The position numbers were made by a program, and so were the translations under genes. This document shows, piece after piece, positions 1 to 6,454 of a stretch of 7,722 bases of DNA. Location of the stretch: NCBI GenBank assembly GCA_938002625.1, contig CALLAD010000041.1:1-7722 (forward strand). The letters are read 5' to 3'. Below the pieces are notes generated by a model, which made no database searches, was not told the origin of the DNA, and saw only the letters and a program-made list of their open reading frames with translations. The number at the start of each line of letters is the position of its first letter. Position 1 is the stretch's first letter. Source of the stretch: an uncultured Aquificaceae bacterium. Its GTDB lineage: Bacteria; Aquificota; Aquificia; Aquificales; Aquificaceae.

Positions 1-2
1 AA

Positions 3-422
3 AGTGTTATAGCAGTATTTGAAGTAGAGGAAAAGGATGTTTCCAAGTATGGCATAATAGATGGAAGGCACATTGAAAAGGATATATACATAGTGGATAA
101 CCTCGTAGAAAAGCCAAAAGTAGAGGAAGCTCCTTCAAAACTTGCCATAGTTGGCAGATATCTTTTTACGCCGAGAATATTTGAAAAGCTTAAAATAACA
201 CCCCCAGGAAAAGGTGGCGAAATACAGCTTACCGATGCTATAAAACTCCTCCTTGAAGAAGAGGCTGTTTACGCAATAAAGATAAATTCACGTGTTTATG
301 ATACAGGTACTCCCCTTGGATACATAACAACCATACTTGATTTTGCCCTTCAAAGGGAAGATTTGAGAGAGGAGATAATAAGGTATATAAGAAGCCTCAT
401 TGTTGAAATTCCAGAAGTTTGA
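3..422 (+). CDS. galU: UTP-glucose-1-phosphate uridylyltransferase, C-terminal part (5' end outside window)
   Basis: The enzyme makes UDP-glucose and pyrophosphate from UTP and glucose-1-phosphate in the cytoplasm, feeding cell-envelope and exopolysaccharide sugar synthesis. The reading frame is open from the first full codon at position 3, so this is a 139-residue C-terminal piece of a protein that is usually about 290 residues; the GTG at 93 is an internal Val codon, not a start. Seen here are family signatures: KYGIIDG near the left edge, VEKP (105-116, a sugar-nucleotide contact region in this family), AIVGRY, GGEIQLTDAI (EIQLTDAI at 219-242) and YDTG followed by GY (from 297). EIQLTDAI separates GalU from the related RmlA thymidylyltransferases. 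The stop lies 33 bases before ctaA on the same strand. A T7 run follows the stop but no hairpin precedes it, so read-through into ctaA is possible. The identification is firm; regulation cannot be seen. Confidence 0.93.
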   Translation, partial: SVIAVFEVEEKDVSKYGIIDGRHIEKDIYIVDNLVEKPKVEEAPSKLAIVGRYLFTPRIFEKLKITPPGKGGEIQLTDAIKLLLEEEAVYAIKINSRVYDTGTPLGYITTILDFALQREDLREEIIRYIRSLIVEIPEV

Positions 423-444
423 TTTTTTTAATGTGAGTTATAAT
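419..444 (+). promoter_or_regulatory. Candidate promoter just upstream of ctaA (possible leaderless start)
   Basis: A perfect TATAAT lies at 439-444 in the short gap between galU and ctaA. Its end is only 11 bases before the ctaA ATG at 456, so transcription would begin about 4-6 bases before the start codon. No Shine-Dalgarno sequence precedes that ATG, which fits a leaderless or nearly leaderless message. The -35 is poor: TTGATT at 419-424 matches four of six bases but sits only 14 bases from the -10, shorter than the preferred 16-18. A chance TATAAT in A+T-rich DNA is a real alternative. Confidence 0.35.
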
Positions 445-455
445 TTATACCTATT

Positions 456-1325
456 ATGCTTAGACTATCCTTAGGGCTTGCTATTCTTTTCACCTACATA
501 GTAATGATCTGGGGTGGAGCGGTAAGGTCCACAGATTCAGGTCTTGCCTGTCCCGATTGGCCCCTTTGTTATGGTAGCTTCCAGATTCCAAAAGATACAT
601 CCGCCAAGCTTGAGATGGGTCATAGAACCATAAGCGGGCTTGCTGGTATATTTGTTTTCCTCACCTTCTTCTTAGTGTGGTTTAAGCACAAAACCTCTCC
701 AAAGTCTGCTAAAATAGCGTCTGCAATAGCTCTTCTGTTTACTATCTCCGCAGCTCTTACAGGAATGAAGATGATAAAGTCCGAAGCCCCAAATTTAAAG
801 TATGTATCTCATATGTTTTTAGAATCCTTTCATATATATGAGTCAATGATAATCTTGGGTGCTCTCATCTTCACATATAGATTTCTCCAAGAGGAGAATT
901 ATCGTGGCGAAGGAATACCCTTATGGGCTTATGTTTTTGCCATTACCACTATGATAACTGGCGTACTGGTTAGGTACACGGGTTCTGGTGAAGCTTGTGG
1001 GCACGAATGGCCACTTTGTAATGGAAAGCTTATTCCAGACCTTAATGATTGGAGAGTAGCTCTTCAGTTTGCACATAGGAACATAGCTTACGTAACATGG
1101 ATTGCCTTTTTGCTTAACATGATTACCAACTTTAACAAAACAAGCCTTATGGCTTTCATTTTTATAAATATCCAATTTGTTTTTGCCATATCCATGGTGC
1201 TCTCTGGTTTCTTCTTGCCCCTTGTTTTCCTTGATACTGCCATGGGCTTTTTCCTCTTTTCATGGCTTACATACAATCTTCAAGTAAAATTTACAGCGGA
1301 AAAAGGATTAAAACCCGCATGGTAA
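456..1325 (+). CDS. ctaA: Heme A synthase (CtaA/COX15), with Asp at the expected fourth heme-ligand position
   Basis: This inner-membrane enzyme oxidises the C8 methyl of heme O to a formyl group, giving heme A for aa3/ba3-type oxidases. It has 289 residues, the normal CtaA size, with eight predicted membrane helices as two pseudo-symmetric four-helix halves. The first half has GGAVRSTDSGLACPDWPLC (C32, C38), then E53 and H56 in EMGHR, and H126. The second half repeats this as VRYTGSGEACGHEWPLC (C181, C188), then H207 in AHR. Both extracytoplasmic cysteine pairs are therefore present. In Bacillus subtilis CtaA the ligand histidines are H60, H123, H216 and H278. The first three match H56, H126 and H207, but the last falls on D260 in LPLVFLDTAMG; the only other His in this half is H183. 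The ATG has no Shine-Dalgarno but lies next to a possible promoter, and the protein begins at the right point before helix 1. Its stop overlaps the ctaB start by 7 bases. Confidence 0.93.
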   Translation: MLRLSLGLAILFTYIVMIWGGAVRSTDSGLACPDWPLCYGSFQIPKDTSAKLEMGHRTISGLAGIFVFLTFFLVWFKHKTSPKSAKIASAIALLFTISAALTGMKMIKSEAPNLKYVSHMFLESFHIYESMIILGALIFTYRFLQEENYRGEGIPLWAYVFAITTMITGVLVRYTGSGEACGHEWPLCNGKLIPDLNDWRVALQFAHRNIAYVTWIAFLLNMITNFNKTSLMAFIFINIQFVFAISMVLSGFFLPLVFLDTAMGFFLFSWLTYNLQVKFTAEKGLKPAW

Positions 1326-2197
1326 GTAAAACGATAGCTTATAGGAGCGTATTAAAAGATTACTTGGTACTTACCAAACCTGGTATCGTTCTTCTTGTAT
1401 TGATAACCACTTTGACTGGCATGTACCTTGCTAAAAGAGGGTTTCCCAATTCTTGGCTTGTATTCTGGACTCTTTTAGGGACTGGTTTGGCATCGGCAGG
1501 TTCGGCGGTTCTTAATCATTTTTTTGATAAAGATATAGACGCCCTCATGAATAGGACGAAGGATAGACCACTGCCAAGTGGTAGTATAAACCCGAGGAAT
1601 GCCTTTATCTTTGGCATAGCCTTAATTATTCTTTCTATGTTTATACTATCTTATAAAGTAAACCTGCTTACCACTTTTTTTGTTTTTTTGGCTTCCTTCT
1701 TCTATGTGGTGGTTTATACGCTTGCTCTAAAAAGGAAAAGTCCCCTTGCTACTGAGATTGGGGGTGTTTCTGGAGCTTTGCCCCCTGTGATAGGTTATGC
1801 TGCCGTTAAAAATTCAATAGGTTTTGAAGCTCTTATTTTATTTCTAATAATGTTTATGTGGCAACCCCCACATTTTTGGGTGCTTGCCATAAAATACGCA
1901 CAGGACTATAAACAAGCTGGTATACCAACTCTTCCTGTATCAAAGGGTATACTACACACCAAGGTAAAAACCCTTATATACACAGCCAGTCTTTTACCCT
2001 TGAGTTTACTTCCGTTTTTTTACGGAATTTCTGGTCATGTCTACTTTGTATCGGCTTTAGTACTAAGCTCTATATACTTAATACTCACTTTAAAGTTTGT
2101 TTTTTCCAAAAAACCCAATGGCATGTTTATTTTCTTTTATTCCGTCCTATACATAGCTTTACTTTTCTCCATTATGGTTTTTGACATGAGGCGATAA
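1319..2197 (+). CDS. ctaB: Protoheme IX farnesyltransferase (heme O synthase)
   Basis: This UbiA-superfamily membrane prenyltransferase adds farnesyl from farnesyl diphosphate to heme B, making heme O, the substrate of CtaA encoded just upstream. From the ATG at 1319 it has 292 residues, normal for CtaB. Seen are TKPG near residue 19, the first Asp-rich motif N66-HFFD70-KDID74 followed by RTKDRP (79-84), LKRKSPLATEIGGVSGALPP (137-156), QPPHFW (182-187), and the second Asp-rich region with D196 in AQDYKQAGIP. About eight or nine hydrophobic segments are present. The frame is also open back to an ATG at 1262, but that adds 19 polar residues with no family counterpart and a 64-base overlap with ctaA. 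The 1319 start is preceded by AAAAGGAT at 1301-1308, a moderate ribosome site about 12 bases away. The overlap with ctaA and the one-base gap to the next gene suggest one message and coupled translation. Confidence 0.96.
   Translation: MVSKTIAYRSVLKDYLVLTKPGIVLLVLITTLTGMYLAKRGFPNSWLVFWTLLGTGLASAGSAVLNHFFDKDIDALMNRTKDRPLPSGSINPRNAFIFGIALIILSMFILSYKVNLLTTFFVFLASFFYVVVYTLALKRKSPLATEIGGVSGALPPVIGYAAVKNSIGFEALILFLIMFMWQPPHFWVLAIKYAQDYKQAGIPTLPVSKGILHTKVKTLIYTASLLPLSLLPFFYGISGHVYFVSALVLSSIYLILTLKFVFSKKPNGMFIFFYSVLYIALLFSIMVFDMRR
2188..2191 (+). promoter_or_regulatory. Ribosome binding site of the oxidase-like gene, inside the end of ctaB
   Basis: GAGG lies 7 bases before the ATG at 2199, within the last codons of ctaB, whose TAA ends at 2197. 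It supports this start and translational coupling between the two genes. Confidence 0.6.
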
Positions 2198-2198
2198 A

Positions 2199-3530
2199 AT
2201 GAAGAGAAATTGGCTTTTACTTTCTATTATTTCTCTTGGTTTGGGCGGTTTTCTTGCCTTGGTGGCAGCTATAGCAAGAACTCCAGCTATATATAAGCTT
2301 GTTCCCCCTGGCTATTTTTATCATGCCATAATAGGACACGTTGACTTAGCTATTGTGGGTTTTTTCTTGACCTTTACGTTACTTCTTTGGCAAATAACCT
2401 TTGGAAAGGAATTGAAGGCTCCCTTTTATTTTTCCCTAATGGGTATCCTTTTTATAGCTCTTGTCTCTCTGTTGGGCATAGGTAAAGGCGTTTCTAATAA
2501 CTACTTACCTACTATAGACCATCCCCTTTTTTGGTTGGGGGCTCTGATCTTCTTTTTTGGCTTTTGGATGGGTGCTTTCTTCTTTCTAAGAGAGGCGGAA
2601 GAGAAGATATTTTCTCAAGATCCCAAGGAGCATCTTTCTTCTGTAGCTGTAATCTTATCTATTTTTATGTTTCTTGCCTTCATTTTTTCAATACCTAAGG
2701 CTGGATCAAGGGATGAGCTTTATCTTTTTTATGAAAGGCTTTATTGGGCACCTGGGCATATTCATCAATTTATAAATGGCACTATGCTTTTGTACGCTTG
2801 GTACTTCTTGCTTGAAAAGCAGGGAATAAGGCTATCTCTCAAAAGGTTAAGGTATTTAAGCTTCCTTTTCTTAGCTTTTTCCTTTTTCTATGTCTTTATT
2901 CCCATAGTTTTCAGCGATCCAGTCTCTGATCAAGCAAGAAGGTTAACAGATTTAGGCTATGCCATAGGTTTAGGACTTCCCATTTTTTTCCATCTTTATT
3001 ACCTTCTTAAAAACTACAAGCTTGATACAAAAAATATATATTCAATAGCTCTTTTGATTTCCGTAAGTTTATATCTACTCGGTGTTTTTATAGCGTATGC
3101 AGGACTCCTTCCCTCTATCTTAGCCTATCTTGTAAATCCAGGGGGTGGATATATGGGAATGGCTTCAAATTTAAGTATACCCGCTCATTATCATGGAGTA
3201 ATAACAAGTCAAACCCTTTCCTTCATGTCTATAGCCTACGCTCTCTTCCTATCTTATGGCTACATACAAAGGATAAGCAAAATACCCATAGTTCAAGCTT
3301 ATCTTTATGGTGTTGGTATGTTTCTCTTTGTACTTGGTCTTTTCTTTGCAGGTCTTAGGAATGCTCCTCGCAAAACCTATGGTACGGCTTTTACCGAGGA
3401 TCCCTTTGTTCTTTTATCCCTATCCCTTATGGGCGTAGGGACCTTGTTGGCCGTTGTTGGTGGTGTGGTATTTGTTATTTATTCTCTAATAGTGCTCCTT
3501 AAGGAAGGTCAATTTCAAAAAAGCTTTTGA
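2199..3530 (+). CDS. Heme-copper oxidase subunit I-like membrane protein lacking the CuB His-His pair
   Basis: A 443-residue, very hydrophobic protein with about 12 predicted membrane helices, as in subunit I of cytochrome oxidases and NO reductases. Motifs that align with the superfamily are GHVDLAIVGFF in helix II (H47, low-spin heme ligand position), WAPGHIHQF in helix VI (H187, first CuB ligand position) and PAHYHG in helix X (H330 and H332, the two heme ligands of the usual H-x-H). The helix VII CuB pair is missing: PIVFSDP (235-241) aligns with HHQFADP of ba3-type enzymes, putting Pro-Ile in place of His-His. The oxidase Tyr four residues after the helix VI His is Phe191. A RKTYG motif follows helix XI (391-395). 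It may therefore hold two hemes but no normal binuclear centre. No subunit II or cytochrome c gene is in view. Coupling to ctaA-ctaB suggests it carries, delivers or uses heme O/A. Superfamily membership is well supported; function is unknown. The 3' end overlaps mtnC on the other strand. Confidence 0.8.
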   Translation: MKRNWLLLSIISLGLGGFLALVAAIARTPAIYKLVPPGYFYHAIIGHVDLAIVGFFLTFTLLLWQITFGKELKAPFYFSLMGILFIALVSLLGIGKGVSNNYLPTIDHPLFWLGALIFFFGFWMGAFFFLREAEEKIFSQDPKEHLSSVAVILSIFMFLAFIFSIPKAGSRDELYLFYERLYWAPGHIHQFINGTMLLYAWYFLLEKQGIRLSLKRLRYLSFLFLAFSFFYVFIPIVFSDPVSDQARRLTDLGYAIGLGLPIFFHLYYLLKNYKLDTKNIYSIALLISVSLYLLGVFIAYAGLLPSILAYLVNPGGGYMGMASNLSIPAHYHGVITSQTLSFMSIAYALFLSYGYIQRISKIPIVQAYLYGVGMFLFVLGLFFAGLRNAPRKTYGTAFTEDPFVLLSLSLMGVGTLLAVVGGVVFVIYSLIVLLKEGQFQKSF

Positions 3531-4194
3531 CTACTGGATGCTTTGAGGTTTTACTTTCCCCATACCTTTCTATTTTTACAGTTTTCATTCCAGCAAGCTT
3601 TGCGGCATCAAGCTCTTCTTCTACGTCTGATATAAAAAGAAAATGGATAGGGTCGGTGCCTACCTCCCTTGCTATGCGTAGGTAAGATTCCTTATCCCTT
3701 TTACTTCCAATTGAGGCATCAAAAAATCCATCAAAAATTCCAGTCAAATCTCCATAATCGGTATGGCCAAAAAAGAGTTTTTGAGCTTTTACAGAACCAG
3801 AGGAATATACGTATAACTTATAACCCTTTTCTTTCCATTCTTTTAGTTTTTGATATGCATCTTGGTATATGTGTCCCTTTAGTTCACCAGAAATAAAGCC
3901 TTCTTCCCATATATGACCTTGAAGCTCTTTCAAAATAGGCTCTTTTATGTCTTTGTCTATCCATTCCTCAAAAATCCTTATAGCTTCTTCCAGACTAATA
4001 TCCCTTCCAAATTTTTCCTTTAATTTCTCAAGTAGGGTCTTAATCTTTTCCTCTTCGGCATGTTCCATAAGAAAATTTCTTAGCTTACCCTTGGAATAGG
4101 GAAACATAACCTCCTTTATGTAGGATAGGGAGGAAGTGGTGCCTTCTATATCTACCAGTATAACTTTCATAGATTTTTCAGGTTTATCAACCAT
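3499..4194 (-). CDS. mtnC: Enolase-phosphatase E1, methionine salvage (HAD family)
   Basis: This soluble enzyme enolises 2,3-diketo-5-methylthiopentyl-1-phosphate and removes its phosphate, a late step that recycles methylthioadenosine to methionine. HAD motifs are complete. Motif I is DIEGTT (D15, E17; the DxE-G-T form is typical of this enzyme), motif II is YSSGS (130-134), the Lys of motif III lies in GSKRDKESY (K165), and motif IV is FISDVEEELDAA (D190). The frame has 231 codons, near the family's usual 220-230. Two starts are possible. ATG at 4194 lies 9 bases after the tRNA 3' end, and ATG at 4170 (MKVILVDIEG) fits the usual family N-terminus better. Neither has a Shine-Dalgarno; I list the longer one because cleavage of the tRNA would leave it almost at the RNA 5' end. 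No other salvage genes are in the window. The 3' end overlaps the oxidase-like gene by 32 bases, tail to tail. Confidence 0.92.
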   Translation of the reverse strand: MVDKPEKSMKVILVDIEGTTSSLSYIKEVMFPYSKGKLRNFLMEHAEEEKIKTLLEKLKEKFGRDISLEEAIRIFEEWIDKDIKEPILKELQGHIWEEGFISGELKGHIYQDAYQKLKEWKEKGYKLYVYSSGSVKAQKLFFGHTDYGDLTGIFDGFFDASIGSKRDKESYLRIAREVGTDPIHFLFISDVEEELDAAKLAGMKTVKIERYGESKTSKHPVVKSFFEIDLP

Positions 4195-4203
4195 CTTTAA
4201 AAA

Positions 4204-4277
<74 letters not shown>

Positions 4278-4292
4278 TACTTCAGATTATCT

Positions 4293-4321
4293 ATTATACT
4301 CTTAAAGTTCAATCAAGTCAA
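4293..4321 (-). promoter_or_regulatory. Strong sigma-70-type promoter for tRNA-fMet (and probably mtnC)
   Basis: On the minus strand, TTGACT (4321-4316, five of six consensus bases) is followed after exactly 17 bases by a perfect TATAAT (4298-4293). Transcription should begin near 4286, giving about 9 bases of 5' leader before the tRNA. The -35 lies inside the last codons of the peptidase gene, and the -10 begins four bases after that gene's TAA (4304-4302). This is the best promoter in the window, as expected for a stable RNA. Confidence 0.8.
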
Positions 4322-5369
4322 GAGGAATATTAGATAAGACTTCACCAATTCCTCCTTTCACAACTACCATATTTTCAAGCCTTACCCCAAATTTACCTTC
4401 TAAATATATTCCAGGTTCTATGGTAAAAACCATACCTTCTTCTATGGGCACATCCCTATCTACACCCTTAAAGTAAACTCTTGGAAATTCGTGAATTTCT
4501 ATACCCACACCATGACCAGTGGAATGTATGAAGAATTTGCCAAAGCCCTTTTTCTTTATATATTCCCTTGCCGCTCTGTCTATTTCTCCTATTTTTCTTC
4601 CCGCTTTAACCTTCTCAAGGGCAAAGAGATGAGCATCCTTTACTATGGAATATACCCTTTTAAATTCAGGGCTTACTCTACCCAAGTGGATGGTGCGGGT
4701 AAAATCAGTGCAGTAACCTTTCCATACAAGCCCCATATCTATTAAAAGGGGTTTTCCATGCCTTATCACTCTGTTGGATGTTTCCCAATGGGGAATAGAA
4801 GAAGCCTCTCCACTTGCCACAATAGTTGGAAAACTTTCGCCCATCGCTCCCTCTTTAAAAAACTCTTGCACTATCATAGCCCTAACTTCAAGCTCCCTAA
4901 GACCCTCCCTTATTCTATTTAAAACCCTTCTATAAACCCTATCGCTTACTTTCACACCCTCCCTTATTCTCTCCAACTCTATAGGATCCTTTATGGCACG
5001 CAAATCCCTCAAAAACCCCCTTTTACCTTCCCACTTGAAGGATCCTTTTAGCCTTTTTCTAAACTCGCAGCTTATTTTGTCTTCCTCATATCCTACGGAT
5101 TGAACCTTTAACTTTCTAAGAACCTTATAAATCCCTTTTAAAGGATCACCTTCTAAAAGGATAATATCCCAATCCCTTAGCTCTTTTATTGCCTTCTCGT
5201 AATATCTTCCATCGGTAAAAAGGTGATAAGAATCTTGCGTGATTATTATGTAAGCATGGCTGGACCTAAAACCAGAAAGATAAAAGACATTGGGCTGTGA
5301 GGTAAATAAAAAAGCATCCAGGTTACTTTTTCTAATTAGTTCTTGTACCCTCTTAATTCTTTCTTTCAT
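4302..5369 (-). CDS. Xaa-Pro aminopeptidase/dipeptidase, M24B family (PepP/PepQ-like)
   Basis: This cytoplasmic dinuclear-metal peptidase cleaves the bond before proline at the N-terminus of peptides, helping to recycle amino acids. It has 355 residues: a small creatinase-like N-terminal domain (about 1-125) and a pita-bread catalytic domain (about 130-350). All five metal ligands of the family are visible: D211 in LLIDMG, D222 in CTDFTRT, H286 in HSTGHGVG, E318 in TIEPGIY and E332 in VRLEN. The supporting His of SSIPHWETSN (H194) and H293 in EIHEFP are also there, so it should be active. The size fits the short PepQ/YqhT-type enzymes; aminopeptidase versus dipeptidase cannot be decided from sequence, so no symbol is given. 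The ATG overlaps the rpoN stop as ATGA, and GAGGG at 5380-5376 lies 6 bases upstream. It is the last gene of the operon; the tRNA promoter starts within its 3' end. Confidence 0.94.
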   Translation of the reverse strand: MKERIKRVQELIRKSNLDAFLFTSQPNVFYLSGFRSSHAYIIITQDSYHLFTDGRYYEKAIKELRDWDIILLEGDPLKGIYKVLRKLKVQSVGYEEDKISCEFRKRLKGSFKWEGKRGFLRDLRAIKDPIELERIREGVKVSDRVYRRVLNRIREGLRELEVRAMIVQEFFKEGAMGESFPTIVASGEASSIPHWETSNRVIRHGKPLLIDMGLVWKGYCTDFTRTIHLGRVSPEFKRVYSIVKDAHLFALEKVKAGRKIGEIDRAAREYIKKKGFGKFFIHSTGHGVGIEIHEFPRVYFKGVDRDVPIEEGMVFTIEPGIYLEGKFGVRLENMVVVKGGIGEVLSNIPLDLIEL

Positions 5370-6454
5370 GCTTTACCCTCAAGAATCCTTCTATAATTAT
5401 TTACGGTTCTTCTTGCTATTTTTATTCCTCTTTTTTGTAAAATACTTGCAAGCTCGGAATCCGACTTACCTTTTCCTTCTTTTTCTATTACCTCTTTAAG
5501 AATTTTCAATATCTCCTCTTTGCTATATCCCCCCTTTGTTTCCCTTTGAAAGAAAAACCTTAAGGAATAAATGCCCACTGGGGTTTTTGCGTACTTATTG
5601 CTTACAATTCTACTAACGGTAGAAAGGCTTATGCCAAGGCTTTCTGCCACCTGACTAAGCTTTAGACTTTTCAATGGACCTTTACCAAGCATAAACTCTC
5701 CTTGTCTTTCAACTATTAAATTACCTACTGCCCTTAGGACCTTCCTTCTCAAATCAAGAATAAAAGCTAAGGCTTTGTTATTTTCCACATGCCAAAAGTC
5801 ATCCATAACAAAAACATACCATTGATCTCCGTCGTATTCAAAAACCATATCCACGCTACCGCTTTTATATATAACTTCTTCGCCTTCAAAAGGTCTAAGT
5901 TTTAGGGTTGAAAGAATTTTTTTAGCCTTAAGATCTTTGCTCTCTCCCCTTAGCAACCTTATAACCTCTTTATGTAGATCCTCTTCTTTTGGGTAAAACT
6001 CCTCCAATTGGACAAGTATAAATTCCTCAAGGTTTTTACAGGCTACGCCCAAAGGTTCAATTTCTCTTGTTATAAACTCCCTTATATCTTCCGCATAATC
6101 CTTGCTTACTCCATATTGCTTAGCTATTTTTTCAATATCTCCTACAAAAAAACCCCTATGGTCTAAATGGGCAACTATTTCAAGGGCTATTTCCTTGTCC
6201 AAACCATCAAACTCATAGAATATTTGTTCTTCTACCTTCTCTATTTCGCTTTGAAGATATTTGGGTTGGGGTTCTGCAAAGTCCTTGTAAAACCATTTAG
6301 GCCTTGTTTTTAAAGTTAGCTTTATATTGGGCTTTTCTTCTAATTCTTGCAAAAGCTCATCGGAGGTTTTTGATAATAGCTCAAGGCCGTTTTCTATCCT
6401 TAATAAAAGGCTTGGCTTTAATGCTGGTTTTGTCTTTATTTTAATATCCTTCAA
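5366..6454 (-). CDS. rpoN: RNA polymerase sigma-54 factor, short form
   Basis: Sigma-54 directs RNA polymerase to -24/-12 promoters that need an ATP-driven activator, often for nitrogen, hydrogen or stress genes. Visible parts in order are: a shortened region I (about 11-46, LLLRIENGLELLSKTSDELL), almost no acidic region II, the core-binding domain (about 70-230, with HLDHRGFF and EPLGVACKNLEEF), the helix-turn-helix (LKLSQVAESLGISLSTVSRI, 264-283, then KYAKTPVGIYSLRFFF), and the RpoN box ARRTVNNYR (347-355), which normally reads ARRTVAKYR. At 362 residues it is shorter than most sigma-54 proteins (about 400-500). Region I has few of the usual glutamines, and its NPLLE end reads KPNIKL. The start is TTG at 6454-6452: no ATG lies near the N-terminus, and a very strong ribosome site precedes it. 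The TTG overlaps the stop of the upstream gene as TTGA. Confidence 0.95.
   Translation of the reverse strand: MKDIKIKTKPALKPSLLLRIENGLELLSKTSDELLQELEEKPNIKLTLKTRPKWFYKDFAEPQPKYLQSEIEKVEEQIFYEFDGLDKEIALEIVAHLDHRGFFVGDIEKIAKQYGVSKDYAEDIREFITREIEPLGVACKNLEEFILVQLEEFYPKEEDLHKEVIRLLRGESKDLKAKKILSTLKLRPFEGEEVIYKSGSVDMVFEYDGDQWYVFVMDDFWHVENNKALAFILDLRRKVLRAVGNLIVERQGEFMLGKGPLKSLKLSQVAESLGISLSTVSRIVSNKYAKTPVGIYSLRFFFQRETKGGYSKEEILKILKEVIEKEGKGKSDSELASILQKRGIKIARRTVNNYRRILEGKA

Noticed and set aside
415..430. T7 run right after the galU stop, as a possible intrinsic terminator.
   Set aside because: The only upstream inverted repeat is AAATTC/GAAGTTT with a mismatch and a two-base loop, too weak and tight to form a hairpin.
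921..1276. Antisense open frames of 62-84 codons across ctaA.
   Set aside because: They are complementary to conserved CtaA coding sequence, have no ribosome sites and show no recognisable protein features.
1262..1318. Upstream ATG for ctaB at 1262.
   Set aside because: It adds 19 polar residues absent from the family and a long overlap with ctaA; the ATG at 1319 has a nearby AGGA and gives a normal length.
3517..3529. AAAAGCTTTT palindrome at the end of the oxidase-like gene, as a bidirectional terminator.
   Set aside because: It has no loop and a very A+T-rich stem, so it would not fold into a stable RNA hairpin; it is codons for the C-terminal KSF and the stop.
3640..3680. GG/GC spaced sequence resembling a sigma-54 -24/-12 promoter on the minus strand.
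   Set aside because: It lacks the TTGC at the required spacing and lies inside mtnC; I found no convincing sigma-54 site in the window despite rpoN being here.
4491..4745. Plus-strand open frame of 84 codons inside the peptidase gene.
   Set aside because: It lies opposite the conserved metal-binding domain codons of the M24 peptidase and has no family features.
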